Notes: generated by a model not told the origin, from the sequence alone. A stretch of DNA of 24,989 bases from an uncultured Anaerolineaceae bacterium (GCA_937920255.1 CALDSL010000405.1:1-24989); one strand, 5' to 3'. Numbered from the stretch's first letter, positions 1 through 7,765 are shown. Numbers and translations: made by a program.

Positions 1-1630
1 ACATATCCACCATCACCTTGCCGGTGGATTCATTGAGAAGCTGGTAAGCCCAGGTATTGCCCTGGCGCGTCAGCCGGTACATACCCTCTTCGGTCAGGAA
101 CTTGACGTTGCTGTACTTGGCGTCGCGGTAGTCGGTCACCTTGCCGCTGCGGATAGCCTGGATCACCTGCTGCATGCCCTGTTCGACCGTCCACTTGGGC
201 TCAAAGTTCAGCGTGTTACGGATCTTGTTGAAATTGACCCAGTAATTGCGCCGGTCGGTGTCTTCGCCTTTCATCACCAGTTTGGCCTCGGGCACCAGAC
301 TCTGCACAATTTCACCAATCTCGCGGATGGTGTAATTCTGCTCGTTGCTGCCAACGTTAAAGACCTCATTACGCACCATGTTCAGCGGAGCCTGCGTGAC
401 GATTTCGACCACGCGGGCGGCGTCATCGACGTGTACAAATGGCCGCCACTGGTCGCCGCCAAACACGGTGATTTCCCCATCCACGATGGCTTTCGCGGTG
501 AGCAGGTTGACCACCAGATCAAAACGCGTGCGGCCGGAGAGGCCATAGATGGTGCCAAAACGCAAAATCACCGGTACAAAACGCTCGTCGGCCATCTGCT
601 GCAGCACCTTCTCGGACGCAATTTTGCTGCGCGCGTAGAGCGAAACCGGGTTCAACTCGGAGCGCTCGTCGAGAATATGGTCGCTGGCGCCGTAGACCGA
701 GCAGGTGCTGGCAAAAACGAACCGCTTGACGCCACTACCCTTGGCCACCTCGGCGATCATGCGCGTGGCCATCACGTTGATTTCGGTGGTCAACTCTTCA
801 TCCAGCGCGCAGGCCGGGTCGCCGACGATCCCGCCCAGGTGAATGACCACATCCACGTCGCGCATGGCTTCCACCACGCGGTCCACCTGGCGGAAGTCGG
901 CCTGGAGGATTTCAAGGCGGGGATGGTCCAGCCATTCGGCGATCGGCTCGGTGCCGTACAGGAGCAGGTCGAGCAGGCGCACGCGGTAGCCATCTTCCAG
1001 CAGCCGGGGCAGCAGCGCCGAGCCGATGTACCCCGCCCCGCCGATTACCAAAATGTGGCGCGGGGCAGCGGCATCATCCAAATTGGCCCGGTTCTGCGAG
1101 GGCTGGTTGGCGCGTTTCCACACCGTCGACCAGAAACGGGCGGCGACTGTCAGAAACATTGTCAGCACCCATGAGAGGATAAACACCCCACTGGGGAAAT
1201 TGACCGCGCCTTTCATGAACCCAAAGAACATGCCCTTGGAGAGATATCCCAGCAGGCCGAAGATCAGGTAGGCAATGCTGACCGCCTGCACCACCACCAG
1301 GAATTTGTACCGCCCGCGGTAAAAACGCCCATAGGTGTAGAAGCCGCTCAGCGAGAACACCACCAGGCAGATCAACGTCAGCAACCAGAAGCTGTCGGAA
1401 TAGACCGTCAGGTATTCCCAGAATTTTTCGCGGTAATTGATGCCGGCTTCCGGCGCGCCAACCGCGACGATATAGAGCAGGCGCAGCGCCAGCGAGGAGA
1501 GCATGGCCACATTAACGAACACAACATCCGCCGCCATGCGCAACAGCGCCTCCCAGGTGGCTTTTTTGCGGATCCAGTACCAGGGCGCTTTAATCGCCTG
1601 AAGGAATGCGTTGTTGGATGTCTTTGGCAT
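1..1630 (-). CDS. Membrane-tethered SDR NDP-sugar epimerase/dehydratase (3' end cut by window)
   Basis: The gene reads in from ATG 1630 and is still open at base 1 (543 codons seen). Residues 34-57, 80-98, 111-130 and 146-166 are four hydrophobic helices resembling the membrane part of CapD/PglF-type sugar dehydratases. An extended SDR domain follows directly: NAD-binding GGAGYIG at 197-203, Ser/Thr in FASTCSVYG near 308-311, catalytic YARSK at 332-336, and the RPFVHVDDAA motif typical of sugar-nucleotide epimerases and dehydratases. The extra Rossmann-like linker domain usual between membrane part and SDR in CapD proteins is not apparent. The start overlaps the upstream aminotransferase gene by 41 bp, so the two are co-transcribed. 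It probably oxidises, dehydrates or epimerises an NDP-sugar at the membrane for polysaccharide or glycoconjugate synthesis; the exact substrate cannot be read from the sequence. Confidence 0.85.
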   Translation of the reverse strand, partial: MPKTSNNAFLQAIKAPWYWIRKKATWEALLRMAADVVFVNVAMLSSLALRLLYIVAVGAPEAGINYREKFWEYLTVYSDSFWLLTLICLVVFSLSGFYTYGRFYRGRYKFLVVVQAVSIAYLIFGLLGYLSKGMFFGFMKGAVNFPSGVFILSWVLTMFLTVAARFWSTVWKRANQPSQNRANLDDAAAPRHILVIGGAGYIGSALLPRLLEDGYRVRLLDLLLYGTEPIAEWLDHPRLEILQADFRQVDRVVEAMRDVDVVIHLGGIVGDPACALDEELTTEINVMATRMIAEVAKGSGVKRFVFASTCSVYGASDHILDERSELNPVSLYARSKIASEKVLQQMADERFVPVILRFGTIYGLSGRTRFDLVVNLLTAKAIVDGEITVFGGDQWRPFVHVDDAARVVEIVTQAPLNMVRNEVFNVGSNEQNYTIREIGEIVQSLVPEAKLVMKGEDTDRRNYWVNFNKIRNTLNFEPKWTVEQGMQQVIQAIRSGKVTDYRDAKYSNVKFLTEEGMYRLTRQGNTWAYQLLNESTGKVMVDM

Positions 1631-2777
1631 GTTGTTGTATCCGTTCAATCGCCTCACAGATGCGCAGGGCCGTGTCTGTGCCCATATTCGACCACATGGG
1701 CAGGCTCAGGCTGTGGGCGGCCAGCCAATCCGTTTCCGGCAGCGGCTGGGCATCGTAATAGTGTTGGTAGGCCGTGTGGCGGTGCACCGGCGGATCGTAA
1801 TACTTGCGCGTGTCGATATTCTCAGCCGCCAGGGCAAGCTCCAGCGCGTGGCGGCTCATCCCAAACTGCTGCGGCTCGATGGTGATCGAAAAATCTTTGT
1901 ACGAATTGCGGTTGCCGGGCAGGACTTCCTGGAAATCAATCCCCGGCAGGCGGCCGAGCGCTTCCTGGTACAAGCCGGCGGTTTCGTTGCGGCTGGTAGC
2001 GGCTTTTTCCAGCATTTCCAGGCTGCGCAGGCCCATCAGCGCGTTGAACTCGGGCATGCGCGCGTTCATCCCGGCGAAGGCGCTGTCGTAATTGCCGTTG
2101 TTGCCGTATTCTCGCCCCACGCGCACATACTCGGCCAGGGCATCGTCATTGGTGGTCACGATGCCGCCCTCGCCGGTGATGAGCAGCTTGGTTGGGCTGA
2201 GGCTGAAACTTTGCGCGTCGCCCTGCGCGCCCACCGGCCGGCCCTGGTACAGCGCGCCGAAACCATGCGCAGCGTCAAAAATCAGTTTGAGGCCGCGCTT
2301 GCGGCACAGCGCTTCCAGCGCCTCCACTTCCGCGGGGTTGCCAAAGTTGTGCACCGCCACGATGGCCGAGGTGTTGGGAGTGATGGCGGCTTCCGCGGCT
2401 TGCGGGTCAATATTGGTGGTGCCGCGGCGCACATCCACGAACACCGGGCGCAGGCCGTTCCACACCAGCGCGCTGACGGTGGCCATGAAGGTGAAGCTGG
2501 GCACCAGTACGTCGCCGGTCAATCCCAGGCCCTTATAGGAGAGCATCAGGCCGGTGGTGCAGCTTGAGACGGCAACAGCGTGCTTGACGCCCAGGTGCTC
2601 GGCTACCGCGGTCTCAAACTGGCCCAGGAACTTGCCTTTGGTAACCATTCCGGTGCTCAAAATCTGCTCGAGCCCGCCCGCCATACGCTCAAGGTCGGGT
2701 AAAACCGGCCGGACGATGTTGACTTTTTCAGTGAAGATCGGTTTGCCGCCCAGGAACGCAGGGGTTGCATGGTTCAT
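1590..2777 (-). CDS. DegT/DnrJ/EryC1/StrS-type PLP-dependent sugar aminotransferase
   Basis: A 395-residue protein of normal length for the DegT family, which transaminates keto-sugar nucleotides using PLP. FDAAHGFGA carries the PLP-binding Asp at 168, and SFSLSPTKLLITGEGG carries the Schiff-base Lys at 197. ATG 2777 is chosen because AGAGG lies about ten bases upstream and the protein then opens with MNHATPAFLGGKPIF, a usual family N-terminus; an upstream ATG in the same frame (2840) has no such support. It precedes and overlaps the membrane SDR gene, so the SDR could supply a keto sugar that this enzyme aminates. That pathway order is inference. Confidence 0.92.
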   Translation of the reverse strand: MNHATPAFLGGKPIFTEKVNIVRPVLPDLERMAGGLEQILSTGMVTKGKFLGQFETAVAEHLGVKHAVAVSSCTTGLMLSYKGLGLTGDVLVPSFTFMATVSALVWNGLRPVFVDVRRGTTNIDPQAAEAAITPNTSAIVAVHNFGNPAEVEALEALCRKRGLKLIFDAAHGFGALYQGRPVGAQGDAQSFSLSPTKLLITGEGGIVTTNDDALAEYVRVGREYGNNGNYDSAFAGMNARMPEFNALMGLRSLEMLEKAATSRNETAGLYQEALGRLPGIDFQEVLPGNRNSYKDFSITIEPQQFGMSRHALELALAAENIDTRKYYDPPVHRHTAYQHYYDAQPLPETDWLAAHSLSLPMWSNMGTDTALRICEAIERIQQHAKDIQQRIPSGD

Positions 2778-2919
2778 ATCGTTTCTACCTCTAGAAAAGG
2801 ATGAAACCCGCGCCACCGGTATACCATACCATCCAGGCATGCGCGCTGGAGTCTTGGTTGGGGTTCCTGGTTGGAATATCCATTGGTGCAGGCACTGCGG
2901 GTTTGAATATCTCAGTGAG

Positions 2920-2946
2920 TTTATACGATTCTACTACCACTGTCAA
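2920..2946 (-). promoter_or_regulatory. Sigma-70-type promoter of the aminotransferase/SDR operon
   Basis: On the minus strand a perfect TTGACA lies at 2946-2941 and TATAAA at 2925-2920, spacing 15. An alternative -10, TAAACT at 2923-2918, gives spacing 17. It sits in the 192-bp gap upstream of ATG 2777 and downstream of the deaminase stop, leaving a leader of roughly 135 nt. Confidence 0.6.
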
Positions 2947-2969
2947 CCTGTGGGTTTTAACCGCGCGTG

Positions 2970-3953
2970 CTACCCGGCAAAACCCACGGCACTGTCACGC
3001 GGCGGAATCCAGGCGGCGCGCTCCGCATTTTCGATCAGGGCGCGGATCTCAGCCCCGGTGAACTTGTGCACCTGCTGTAGCGCGCGGTACTCGTCCGCCA
3101 GGCGGTTGCCGAACATCTTGGGGTCGTCGGTGTTGACCGTCACCAGGATGCCGCGGTCAAAAAAGCGCCGGATGGGGTGCTCTTCCAGCGAGGCGACCGC
3201 CCCGGTGCGGACGTTGGAGATGGGGCACATTTCGACCGGCACCTGGCTTTGCGCCAGCCAGTCCAGCAGGGCTCCATCTTCCACGGCGCGCGTGCCGTGC
3301 CCAATGCGCTCGGCTTTGAGTGCGCGCAGCGCGCCCCACACGCTGGCCGGCCCAGCCACCTCGCCGGCGTGGATGGTGACGTGAAATCCCAGCCGCCGCG
3401 CTTGCTTGAAGACATCCTCAAACAGTTCGGGCGGGAATTTCTGCTCCGAGCCGCCCAGCCCCACCCCGATCACGCCATAGTCACGCACCTCGGCCACCTG
3501 TGCCAGCGTGCGCGCGCAGTACTCGGGCGGCATATCGCGCACCAGGTCGGCAATCAGGTGGCTCTGCACCTGCGGCACGCGATCCAGCCCGGCGCGCATC
3601 GCCGCGGTGATGCGTCCCACTTCCAGCCCGTGACGGGCGAAATCTGACGGCGAATAGTAGGCTTCGACGGTGAGAATGTTCTGGCTGAGCAGATCGCGCG
3701 CAACCGCTTCAGCAATGAAGGAAAAATCTTCATACTCGCGCAGGAAGTTGTTTTTCCAGATCCAGGTTTCGATGAAATGCGGAAAATCGCGAAAGACAAA
3801 CCGGCGTTCCAGGGCGGCGGCATCCGGGGTATCCGGGTCGCCCCCGTATTTCTGCGCCAGTGTCCACAGCGCATCCAGCGGGATGGCCCCTTCCAGGTGC
3901 AGGTGTAGCTCGGTTTTGGGTATCCGCTCCAACCAGTCTGTTTGCATCTCCAT
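2970..3953 (-). CDS. Adenosine deaminase family protein
   Basis: A 327-residue member of the adenosine/adenine/AMP deaminase metal-dependent hydrolase family. The metal and active-site motifs are present in order: KTELHLHLEG (His17, His19), HAGE at 195-198 (metal His and catalytic Glu), RIGHGTR with His219, and NTDDP with Asp276 and Asp277. The CPISN motif near 243-247 is also typical. ATG 3953 has AAGAGG about eight bases upstream. The NTDDPKMFG end motif differs from the form I recall for classical Add, so adenosine, adenine or 6-amino-6-deoxyfutalosine could each be the substrate. Its transcription unit ends before the aminotransferase promoter at 2946. Family is clear; specificity is open. 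Confidence 0.9.
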   Translation of the reverse strand: MEMQTDWLERIPKTELHLHLEGAIPLDALWTLAQKYGGDPDTPDAAALERRFVFRDFPHFIETWIWKNNFLREYEDFSFIAEAVARDLLSQNILTVEAYYSPSDFARHGLEVGRITAAMRAGLDRVPQVQSHLIADLVRDMPPEYCARTLAQVAEVRDYGVIGVGLGGSEQKFPPELFEDVFKQARRLGFHVTIHAGEVAGPASVWGALRALKAERIGHGTRAVEDGALLDWLAQSQVPVEMCPISNVRTGAVASLEEHPIRRFFDRGILVTVNTDDPKMFGNRLADEYRALQQVHKFTGAEIRALIENAERAAWIPPRDSAVGFAG

Positions 3954-3996
3954 GTGCGTGCCTCTTTTGTGTGTTGAGAATTGATGATAGGCAGGA

Positions 3997-4030
3997 GAGC
4001 TTCCGGGGGAAGATATCGCCCCGGAAGCTC
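3997..4030 (-). terminator. 12-bp hairpin between HhH gene and deaminase gene
   Basis: Perfect 12-bp inverted repeat, GAGCTTCCGGGG at 3997-4008 and CCCCGGAAGCTC at 4019-4030, with a 10-nt loop. It begins 27 bp past the stop of the HhH gene. Neither side has a T run, so it is either a terminator without a U tract or an mRNA-stabilising structure. Confidence 0.5.
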
Positions 4031-4057
4031 ATCGACAGCGTTGTGTAATGCTTGAGG

Positions 4058-4819
4058 TTACACGACCCGGCCGCCGCGCAGCCGGCTCTGATATTCTTTC
4101 AAATCATCCCACGCGCCTTCCGCGGCCAGGCGCGCCTGCTCCGGCCAGGTGGTGGGGTCGGCGATGCGCAGATTGGCATCGTGCATCATCTGCTGCAGTT
4201 GCGCAACCGGGGTCTGCGCAAGCGTGGAGAAGGTGCCGATCCCGGCGGCGCGCAGCAAACCGGCGATCTTGGGGCCGATGCCTTCAATGATCTCCAGGTC
4301 GTCAGGCTTGAGCGGGGTCAGGGTTTCCTGCGCCTCTTCCACCGGGTTTTCCTGCCCCAACACGTGCTCGATTTCCGGGCCGGTCTCGTGGCGCAGCACG
4401 GGCACGTCCACGTCATCACGCACATCACTGGCGTTGGGATCATGGTAGTCCAGATCAGGCGGGGCCACATCGGGCACAATCGCATCCGGCACGCTGACTT
4501 GTGGAACATGGGTCCCCTGCGTGATCACCGGTGCCTGTTCAATGTCGCTGCTGCCGTAGATCACTGCTCCGCTGGGAGGCGTGACAGCTTCTCCAGCGGT
4601 CGGGGGAGCTACTTCTTCCACCTCGGGCAAGCCGGTCGAGCGGCTCTCGGTCTCGATTTTTCGCGTACCGGTGCCTTCAATCGGGCCGCGTTCCTGCCGG
4701 CCCAACCACCACAGGACCAGCACGATGAGAACAACGATAATCAGAATCCACCACCAGTTTGAGCCACCGTCATCTTGCAGCAATGCGCCAGCGACCCATC
4801 CAACTGTAGAAGCAAGCAT
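4058..4819 (-). CDS. Single-pass membrane protein with C-terminal helix-hairpin-helix domain
   Basis: A 253-residue protein. Residues 22-40 form one transmembrane helix rich in Trp, Ile and Val. A long acidic, Pro-rich and probably disordered stretch follows to about residue 169. The C-terminal 84 residues form a helix-hairpin-helix domain containing EGIGPKIAGLL (from 179) and the downstream DPTTWPEQARLAAEG pattern seen in flap-endonuclease-like and L21-fused HhH domains. ATG 4819 is set by the strong AAGGAGG just upstream; the in-frame ATG at 4843 would place that ribosome site inside the gene. No nuclease residues are visible. HhH domains usually bind DNA non-specifically or mediate protein contacts, so a role tethering nucleic acid or partners to the membrane is possible but inferred. 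Confidence 0.8.
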   Translation of the reverse strand: MLASTVGWVAGALLQDDGGSNWWWILIIVVLIVLVLWWLGRQERGPIEGTGTRKIETESRSTGLPEVEEVAPPTAGEAVTPPSGAVIYGSSDIEQAPVITQGTHVPQVSVPDAIVPDVAPPDLDYHDPNASDVRDDVDVPVLRHETGPEIEHVLGQENPVEEAQETLTPLKPDDLEIIEGIGPKIAGLLRAAGIGTFSTLAQTPVAQLQQMMHDANLRIADPTTWPEQARLAAEGAWDDLKEYQSRLRGGRVV

Positions 4820-4904
4820 ATCTTCCTCCTTCCCTGAATCCACGCAGCGAACTGTTGGCTTCCATGCTTTGCGTACTGCAGCCGCTATTGGTTATGTTCC
4901 ATCC

Positions 4905-4933
4905 AGTATAGAACTGATTCACACTTCCGGCAA
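4905..4933 (-). promoter_or_regulatory. Sigma-70-type promoter of the HhH membrane protein gene
   Basis: Minus-strand TTGCCG (4933-4928) and TATACT (4910-4905) with 17-bp spacing, about 85 bp upstream of ATG 4819, in the 148-bp gap after the methyltransferase stop. Confidence 0.6.
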
Positions 4934-4967
4934 ACAGAAACAGGCAGTGACTTCATTCGACGGTGTT

Positions 4968-5741
4968 TCAGACCGGCTTGACGGCGCGGGTGGCGAAAAA
5001 GGTGGGCATGTGCTTGCTGAGAATATCTTGCGGGTCTTTGTCCTCGTAGAAACCGGCCAGCAGGAACCCGGCCTCCAACTGCCCGCCGATCTGCTCGTCC
5101 AGGGTATGGCTCCACTCCAGCGGGTTACCTTCGCGAAAATAGACTTCCAATTCTTCTTTGGGCAGGTTGTCGATATCGGAGTATGGCAGCGAGAAACGCA
5201 CTTCCATGATGCCCTGATCCAGCTTGTTGAAGTCGAAGATGTAATTGAACGGCATCGCCATCCCGGCCAGCAGCGCGCCACCCGGGCGCAGCACGCGGAA
5301 TGCCTCGCGCCATACCGGGCGCACCTCGGGTACAAACGGGTTGGAAACCGGGTGAAAGATCAGATCGAAGCTATCACTGGCAAAGATGGAAAGGTCGCGC
5401 ATGTCGCCTTCGATGGTGCGGATGTCCAGCCCTTCGCGCTCGGCCACCAGGCGGTCTTGGTCCAACTGGCGCGGCGAATTGTCAAACACCGTCACGCGGG
5501 CGCCGGCCGCCGCCAGAACCGGCCCCTGCTGGCCGCCGCCGGAGGCCAGACAGAGCACATCCGCCCCGCGCAGGTCGCCAAACCAGGCGCGCGGAACGGG
5601 GATGGTCGGCGTGAGCAAAATGCTCCATTCGCCCTCGCGGGCGGCCGCCACCACCGCTGGCAAAACCGGTATTGTCCATGTGTTTTTCCCGCCGTCCACC
5701 TGACGGTTCCAGGCATCACGATTGTATGCGCGTACGTCCAT
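4968..5741 (-). CDS. Class I SAM-dependent methyltransferase
   Basis: A 257-residue methyltransferase. The SAM-binding glycine loop is DVLCLASGGGQQGP (from residue 61), followed by the acidic strand end VTVFDNSPRQL. GDMRDLS and the post-SAM motif VLRPGGALLAG are also present. It belongs to a widely conserved family that I recognise but whose substrate is unknown. ATG 5741 has GGAG seven bases upstream. It lies 30 bp downstream of the next methyltransferase gene on the same strand, so the two are probably one operon. Confidence 0.88.
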   Translation of the reverse strand: MDVRAYNRDAWNRQVDGGKNTWTIPVLPAVVAAAREGEWSILLTPTIPVPRAWFGDLRGADVLCLASGGGQQGPVLAAAGARVTVFDNSPRQLDQDRLVAEREGLDIRTIEGDMRDLSIFASDSFDLIFHPVSNPFVPEVRPVWREAFRVLRPGGALLAGMAMPFNYIFDFNKLDQGIMEVRFSLPYSDIDNLPKEELEVYFREGNPLEWSHTLDEQIGGQLEAGFLLAGFYEDKDPQDILSKHMPTFFATRAVKPV

Positions 5742-5771
5742 AGGTTCTCCAATGGTTTGATTTGTTGTGTG

Positions 5772-6497
5772 TCAGGCTTTGCGGCCCCATACGAGGACAT
5801 AACGCCCTATGTACTCCAGCGGGCCACGCAACAGGTCGGTTTCCATGCGCGCCAGCCCGCGCGCGAACGCCTCGGGGCTGATCAGATGCAGGCTGGAAAA
5901 TGCCTTGTCGCGGTAGCCCTTAATATCGCGAACCTCTCCGCGCACCTCAACCACCTCCTCGCGGTAATCGCCGAAGCCGGCCGCTTGCATCGCGGCGCGC
6001 AGCTCGCTCATGCTGGGGTAACGCGCCAGTTCGACCGGCACGATTTCAGGGAAGTAGCGCGCCATCGGCGCGCGACCGCGAATGATCTCTTCCGAATCGG
6101 TGACGGTGCATACCAGCCCGTCCGGGCGCAGCACGCGCGCGGCTTCGCGGTAACTGGCGGGGCGGTCTTTGACGTGATGGATCACATCTACCGAGTAAAC
6201 CAGGTCGAAGCGGCTGTCTTTAAACGGCAGTTCCTCGGCGCGCCCATCCGAGAAAATCACTGCCGACTGCCGCTCGAGCGCCCGGCCAAGCATATCCGGC
6301 GATGGGTCAATGCCCCAGGCCTGGCAGCCGGTCAGCTCCTGCAGTGCGGTGATGTAATTGCCCGTGCCGCAGCCAACTTCCAGCGCCGTGCGGTCTGGCC
6401 CCAAGCTACCCTCTTCCAGCAAACTGCGCAGAACGCCCGGATGCACGCGCCGGTTGGCGGCATAACTGGCGGCTCCGTCCGCATCATACATGCTCAT
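5772..6497 (-). CDS. Class I SAM-dependent methyltransferase (UbiE/Methyltransf_11 type)
   Basis: A 241-residue protein. Motif I is ALEVGCGTGNY near residues 39-49, followed by WGIDPSPDML and VYSVDVIHHVKD, then ARVLRPDG before the last strands, as in UbiE-like enzymes. ATG 6497 is preferred because GGAG sits seven bases upstream and the protein then opens MSMYDADGAASYAANRR. The longer frame from 6587 runs through the promoter and an 11-bp hairpin. The first gene of a two-methyltransferase unit; substrate unknown. Confidence 0.88.
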   Translation of the reverse strand: MSMYDADGAASYAANRRVHPGVLRSLLEEGSLGPDRTALEVGCGTGNYITALQELTGCQAWGIDPSPDMLGRALERQSAVIFSDGRAEELPFKDSRFDLVYSVDVIHHVKDRPASYREAARVLRPDGLVCTVTDSEEIIRGRAPMARYFPEIVPVELARYPSMSELRAAMQAAGFGDYREEVVEVRGEVRDIKGYRDKAFSSLHLISPEAFARGLARMETDLLRGPLEYIGRYVLVWGRKA

Positions 6498-6539
6498 CTG
6501 TGCTCCACTCCTGTGATGAAGGTATTGACCACGATGACG

Positions 6540-6578
6540 ATTATAGCAAAGCCTGTGCGCACATACGGCGCACAGGCT
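6540..6578 (-). promoter_or_regulatory. TATAAT promoter abutting an 11-bp hairpin
   Basis: Minus-strand TATAAT at 6545-6540 lies 42 bp upstream of ATG 6497. Directly upstream is a perfect inverted repeat, AGCCTGTGCGC (6550-6560) and GCGCACAGGCT (6568-6578), with a 7-nt loop and TTTGC after it on the minus strand. The hairpin follows the stop at 6600 of the zinc-ribbon gene, so it may end that transcript and also cover the -35 region of the methyltransferase promoter. No good -35 hexamer is visible. Confidence 0.5.
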
Positions 6579-6599
6579 GAAAGACAAATGGACGGGAGT

Positions 6600-7457
6600 C
6601 TACTGCTGGGGTTTATACTCCGGCAGGTCTTTTACCGCCGGGGTAGACTGCACCAGCGGAGCCCACACCCAGCCCTCGGTGCCGGCGGTGGTGATGATGC
6701 GCGCCCACGCGCCATCCGCGCTGCGGCCGAGCAGAACAATCACCTCATCTTTGGCCACCTGGCCTACAATAGCCGATTCCATGTTGGGTTCCTGGCGGAT
6801 ATTGCCCAACTCCACCAGGATCGAACCGGTCAGCGAGGGCGTCGGGCTGGGTTCGGGGGTCATGGTGGGGAACAGCGTGGCGGTTGGCGTGGGGGTTTCG
6901 GTCAGCGCCGCGGCTTCCGCCACCGTCTGCGGCGCCTGGATCACCGGGTCTTCCGAATAGCGGTAGCGCGCGGCCAGCGAGGAAAGCGTCAGGCCGGAAA
7001 GCAGCAGCGCGGTGGTCAGCAGCGTCACCAGAACGCGCCAGCGCATCACCGTGCCAACGGCGAACATGGCGGTGAAGAACAGGGCCACGCCCACTCCGCC
7101 CACCAGCACCGTCCACACGGTAGGCATGGGCAAAAATACCAGCGCCGCGACGATGCTGGCAATGGCCAGTCCGGCGACCAGCAGGATATTGCCCCACTCG
7201 GTATGCCCGCAGTGGGCGCAGCTTAAACGCCAGGGCTCCATGGGACGCCCGCATTCCCGGCAGCGCTCGCCGCGGACCGGCGTAGTCCGCAGCACGGCGC
7301 GGCAGCGCGGGCAGCGATCATTGACAAATTCAGAGGGGATGCCAGTGTAATCACACTGGCTGCAGCGTATGCTCCCCAGTTTTGCTCCACAGCCTGGGCA
7401 TATGAGGGCAGACTTCTCTACTTTCTCCCCACAGCGCCCACAGCGGTAATGATACAT
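6600..7457 (-). CDS. Three-zinc-ribbon membrane protein with extracytoplasmic SH3 domain
   Basis: A 285-residue multidomain protein. The N-terminus holds three zinc-ribbon units with paired CxxC: Cys6/9/20/23, Cys32/35/49/52 and Cys66/69/80/83. Three hydrophobic helices follow at about 90-110, 114-136 and 141-161. Then comes a Thr/Pro linker (about 187-208) and a bacterial SH3-type domain at about 211-270 with the NIRQEPNMESAIVGQV and EGWVWAPLV pattern. With an odd number of helices the ribbons and the SH3 domain should lie on opposite sides, presumably ribbons inside and SH3 outside. Such an SH3 domain may touch cell wall or surface material. ATG 7457 has GGAGGAG about 11 bases upstream. No function is assigned beyond the architecture. 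Confidence 0.82.
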   Translation of the reverse strand: MYHYRCGRCGEKVEKSALICPGCGAKLGSIRCSQCDYTGIPSEFVNDRCPRCRAVLRTTPVRGERCRECGRPMEPWRLSCAHCGHTEWGNILLVAGLAIASIVAALVFLPMPTVWTVLVGGVGVALFFTAMFAVGTVMRWRVLVTLLTTALLLSGLTLSSLAARYRYSEDPVIQAPQTVAEAAALTETPTPTATLFPTMTPEPSPTPSLTGSILVELGNIRQEPNMESAIVGQVAKDEVIVLLGRSADGAWARIITTAGTEGWVWAPLVQSTPAVKDLPEYKPQQ

Positions 7458-7660
7458 ATTTGAAAAGACTCCTCCAGAGCAGTCCCCTTGAGAAGAACAA
7501 AATGGTCAGTTGCAAATAGCGTTAGCGCGGATTGAAGCTCGGGTTGCCGTGTTTCCTTCGCCGGATGATCTTCCTCAATCCGCTCCAACAACACGCAACG
7601 GTCTGGGAATCCCACCCTCTTCCACAGCACAGCGGCGGCCGGAAACACCGATCTGCATTG

Positions 7661-7688
7661 ATTATAGCCCGATTTCGCGAATCGGAAA
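7661..7688 (-). promoter_or_regulatory. Promoter with operator-like palindrome, upstream of the zinc-ribbon gene
   Basis: Minus-strand TATAAT at 7666-7661 and a weak TTTCCG at 7688-7683, spacing 16. Between them and touching the -35 is the inverted repeat CCGATT-TCGCG-AATCGG at 7669-7685, placed where a repressor could block polymerase. A leader of about 195 nt follows. Confidence 0.5.
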
Positions 7689-7712
7689 GTGGGTATTTTA
7701 GAAACGGTGATC

Positions 7713-7745
7713 AAAAACTCCCCGCGCCCTTGCGAGCGCGGGGAG
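7713..7745 (-). terminator. Intrinsic terminator of the secreted nuclease gene
   Basis: Perfect 10-bp GC-rich stem, CTCCCCGCGC at 7718-7727 and GCGCGGGGAG at 7736-7745, with an 8-nt loop. On the minus strand it is followed by TTTTT (7717-7713). It starts 20 bp past the stop codon at 7766. Confidence 0.85.
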
Positions 7746-7765
7746 GAAGAACGGAACGAGATGGT

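Larger units (their letters stand above)
7458..7765. other. 308-bp intergenic region between nuclease and zinc-ribbon genes
   Basis: It holds the terminator of the nuclease gene (7713-7745), a promoter with an internal palindrome (7661-7688) and a leader of about 195 nt before ATG 7457. The leader is in an open frame on the minus strand but has no ribosome site or family resemblance. I see no gene in it. Confidence 0.6.

Noticed and set aside
431..1174. 247-codon plus-strand frame
   Set aside because: Antisense to the SDR domain, whose motifs on the minus strand are unambiguous.
4581..7226. Very long plus-strand open frame (881 codons) antisense to four genes
   Set aside because: It runs opposite clear methyltransferase, HhH and zinc-ribbon genes, crosses their promoters, and its translation has no recognisable domain. 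It is a product of high GC and codon bias.
7418..7714. Minus-strand 98-codon frame across the zinc-ribbon leader
   Set aside because: It begins upstream of the promoter, has no ribosome site, overlaps the start of the real gene in another frame and has no family pattern.
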